DNA from: CAZEGV01 sp964511645
Lineage (GTDB): Bacteria; Bacteroidota; Bacteroidia; Cytophagales; JAAEPT01
DNA length: 14,930 nt
NCBI GenBank assembly: GCA_964511645.1
Contig: CAZEGV010000058.1
Span: 1-14,930, forward strand
Reading direction: 5' to 3'
A program made the position numbers and the translations under genes. The notes beneath the pieces were generated by a model. That model searched no databases, was not told the origin of the DNA, and worked only from the letters and a program-made list of their open reading frames with translations. Of this stretch, positions 14,702 to 14,930 are shown in pieces (positions within the stretch are counted from its first letter, which is position 1; each line of letters begins with the position of its first letter).

Positions 14702-14930
14702 TTTTTTTTGCTATTTTACTTAAGCAATAGCTCAAAGTCCTATATTAAAAACAACAATCACGCTTTCTCACTTACTCAGAAAAGGTTATCATTCAACGTT
14801 AGATTACTACTCAAAAACACAATGAACTGCCGTAGTTAGAACCAAGCGTAGCTCCCTAACCTAACTGCCCATTCAGGAAACGGAACACAATCGAGTAGAC
14901 GGCTGACTACCAGATTGTAGCCAGTGCGCC
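14702..14930. other. Non-coding tail with base-composition shift at the window edge
   Basis: The 229 bases after glpD hold no recognisable gene. The first part (to about 14820) is AT-rich, with a weak inverted repeat GCTATT/AATAGC (14710-14715, 14726-14731) not followed by a T-run. From 14821 to the end G+C rises to about 51%, unlike glpD. On the minus strand a frame is open from the window edge to a TAA at 14836-14838 (about 30 codons); I recognise nothing in it. The segment could be the edge of a mobile element, a structured RNA, or the end of a foreign gene. Confidence 0.5.
14887..14918. other. Stem-loop in the G+C-rich tail
   Basis: ACAATC (14887-14892) pairs with GATTGT (14913-14918), and after a 2-base internal mismatch GTAG (14895-14898) pairs with CTAC (14907-14910), giving 10 base pairs around an 8-base loop, ACGGCTGA. 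No T-run follows, so it is not an intrinsic terminator. Its role is unknown. Confidence 0.5.

Noticed and set aside
14702..14731. T-run and hairpin after glpD as an intrinsic terminator.
   Set aside because: The T-run precedes the stem instead of following it, so it does not form a normal terminator on the plus strand; a weak stem at the glpD 3' end is not convincing either.
14796..14866. GTTAGAT and ACCTAAC look like integron attC core sites.
   Set aside because: Their order is the opposite of that in an attC site, the intervening stretch is too short for a cassette gene, and no integrase is present.
14919..14930. AGCCAG followed by four bases and CC resembles the start of a cobalamin riboswitch B12 box.
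   Set aside because: The upstream conserved parts of the cobalamin aptamer are not recognisable (no good GGTGnAAnTCC or CCGCAACTGT match at workable spacing), and the box is cut by the window edge. A covariance search on the extended sequence would decide.
14924..14930. GTGCGCC matches the conserved 5' end of many group II introns and follows a stem-loop.
   Set aside because: Only seven bases are visible, which is far too little. Finding an intron-encoded reverse transcriptase and a domain V hairpin to the right would revive it.

Overview
The window is AT-rich and looks like a Bacteroidota chromosome, most likely a member of the Flavobacteriaceae. The support is protein-level: a flavobacterial-style rimP-nusA-infB block, a 491-residue eukaryote/archaeal-type prolyl-tRNA synthetase, an nfeD-floA pair, a conserved flavobacterial protein of unknown function, and promoter-like boxes of the Bacteroidota type (TTTG, then TAnnTTTG). 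Genus cannot be fixed from the sequence alone. No rRNA, tRNA, CRISPR array, transposase or phage gene is visible.

Layout. 1-238: non-coding leader with a good Bacteroidota promoter and then a perfect terminator-like hairpin just before rimP. 239-4784 (+): rimP, nusA, infB, the conserved ribosome-maturation/transcription/translation-initiation operon, closed by a strong bidirectional terminator at 4814-4848. 4847-6677 (-): a two-gene unit, an uncharacterised protein with kinase-like motifs followed by an EI24/CysZ-like membrane protein. 6678-7262: a 585-base gap without a gene, holding a G+C-rich island that looks like an intergenic repeat remnant. 7263-8629 (+): a short-chain acyl-CoA dehydrogenase overlapping a small DUF3820 protein. 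8626-12417 (-): proS, nfeD, floA, a UUCG-loop terminator, and a TauE/SafE permease whose ATG touches that terminator. 12506-14701 (+): a secreted, Tyr/Asn-rich basic protein of unknown function starting with TTG, then glpD. 14702-14930: no gene; the last 110 bases shift to about 51% G+C, contain a clean stem-loop and remain unexplained at the window edge.

Function. Most of the window is core: translation and transcription (rimP, nusA, infB, proS), membrane organisation (nfeD-floA), fatty-acid oxidation (acyl-CoA dehydrogenase) and glycerol-3-phosphate oxidation (glpD). I see no obvious new multi-gene defence or biosynthetic system. The most interesting points are the possible attenuator in the rimP-nusA-infB leader (NusA could act on it), the kinase-like signature of the unknown protein at 5607-6677, and two G+C-rich non-coding islands (about 6773-6875 and 14821-14930).
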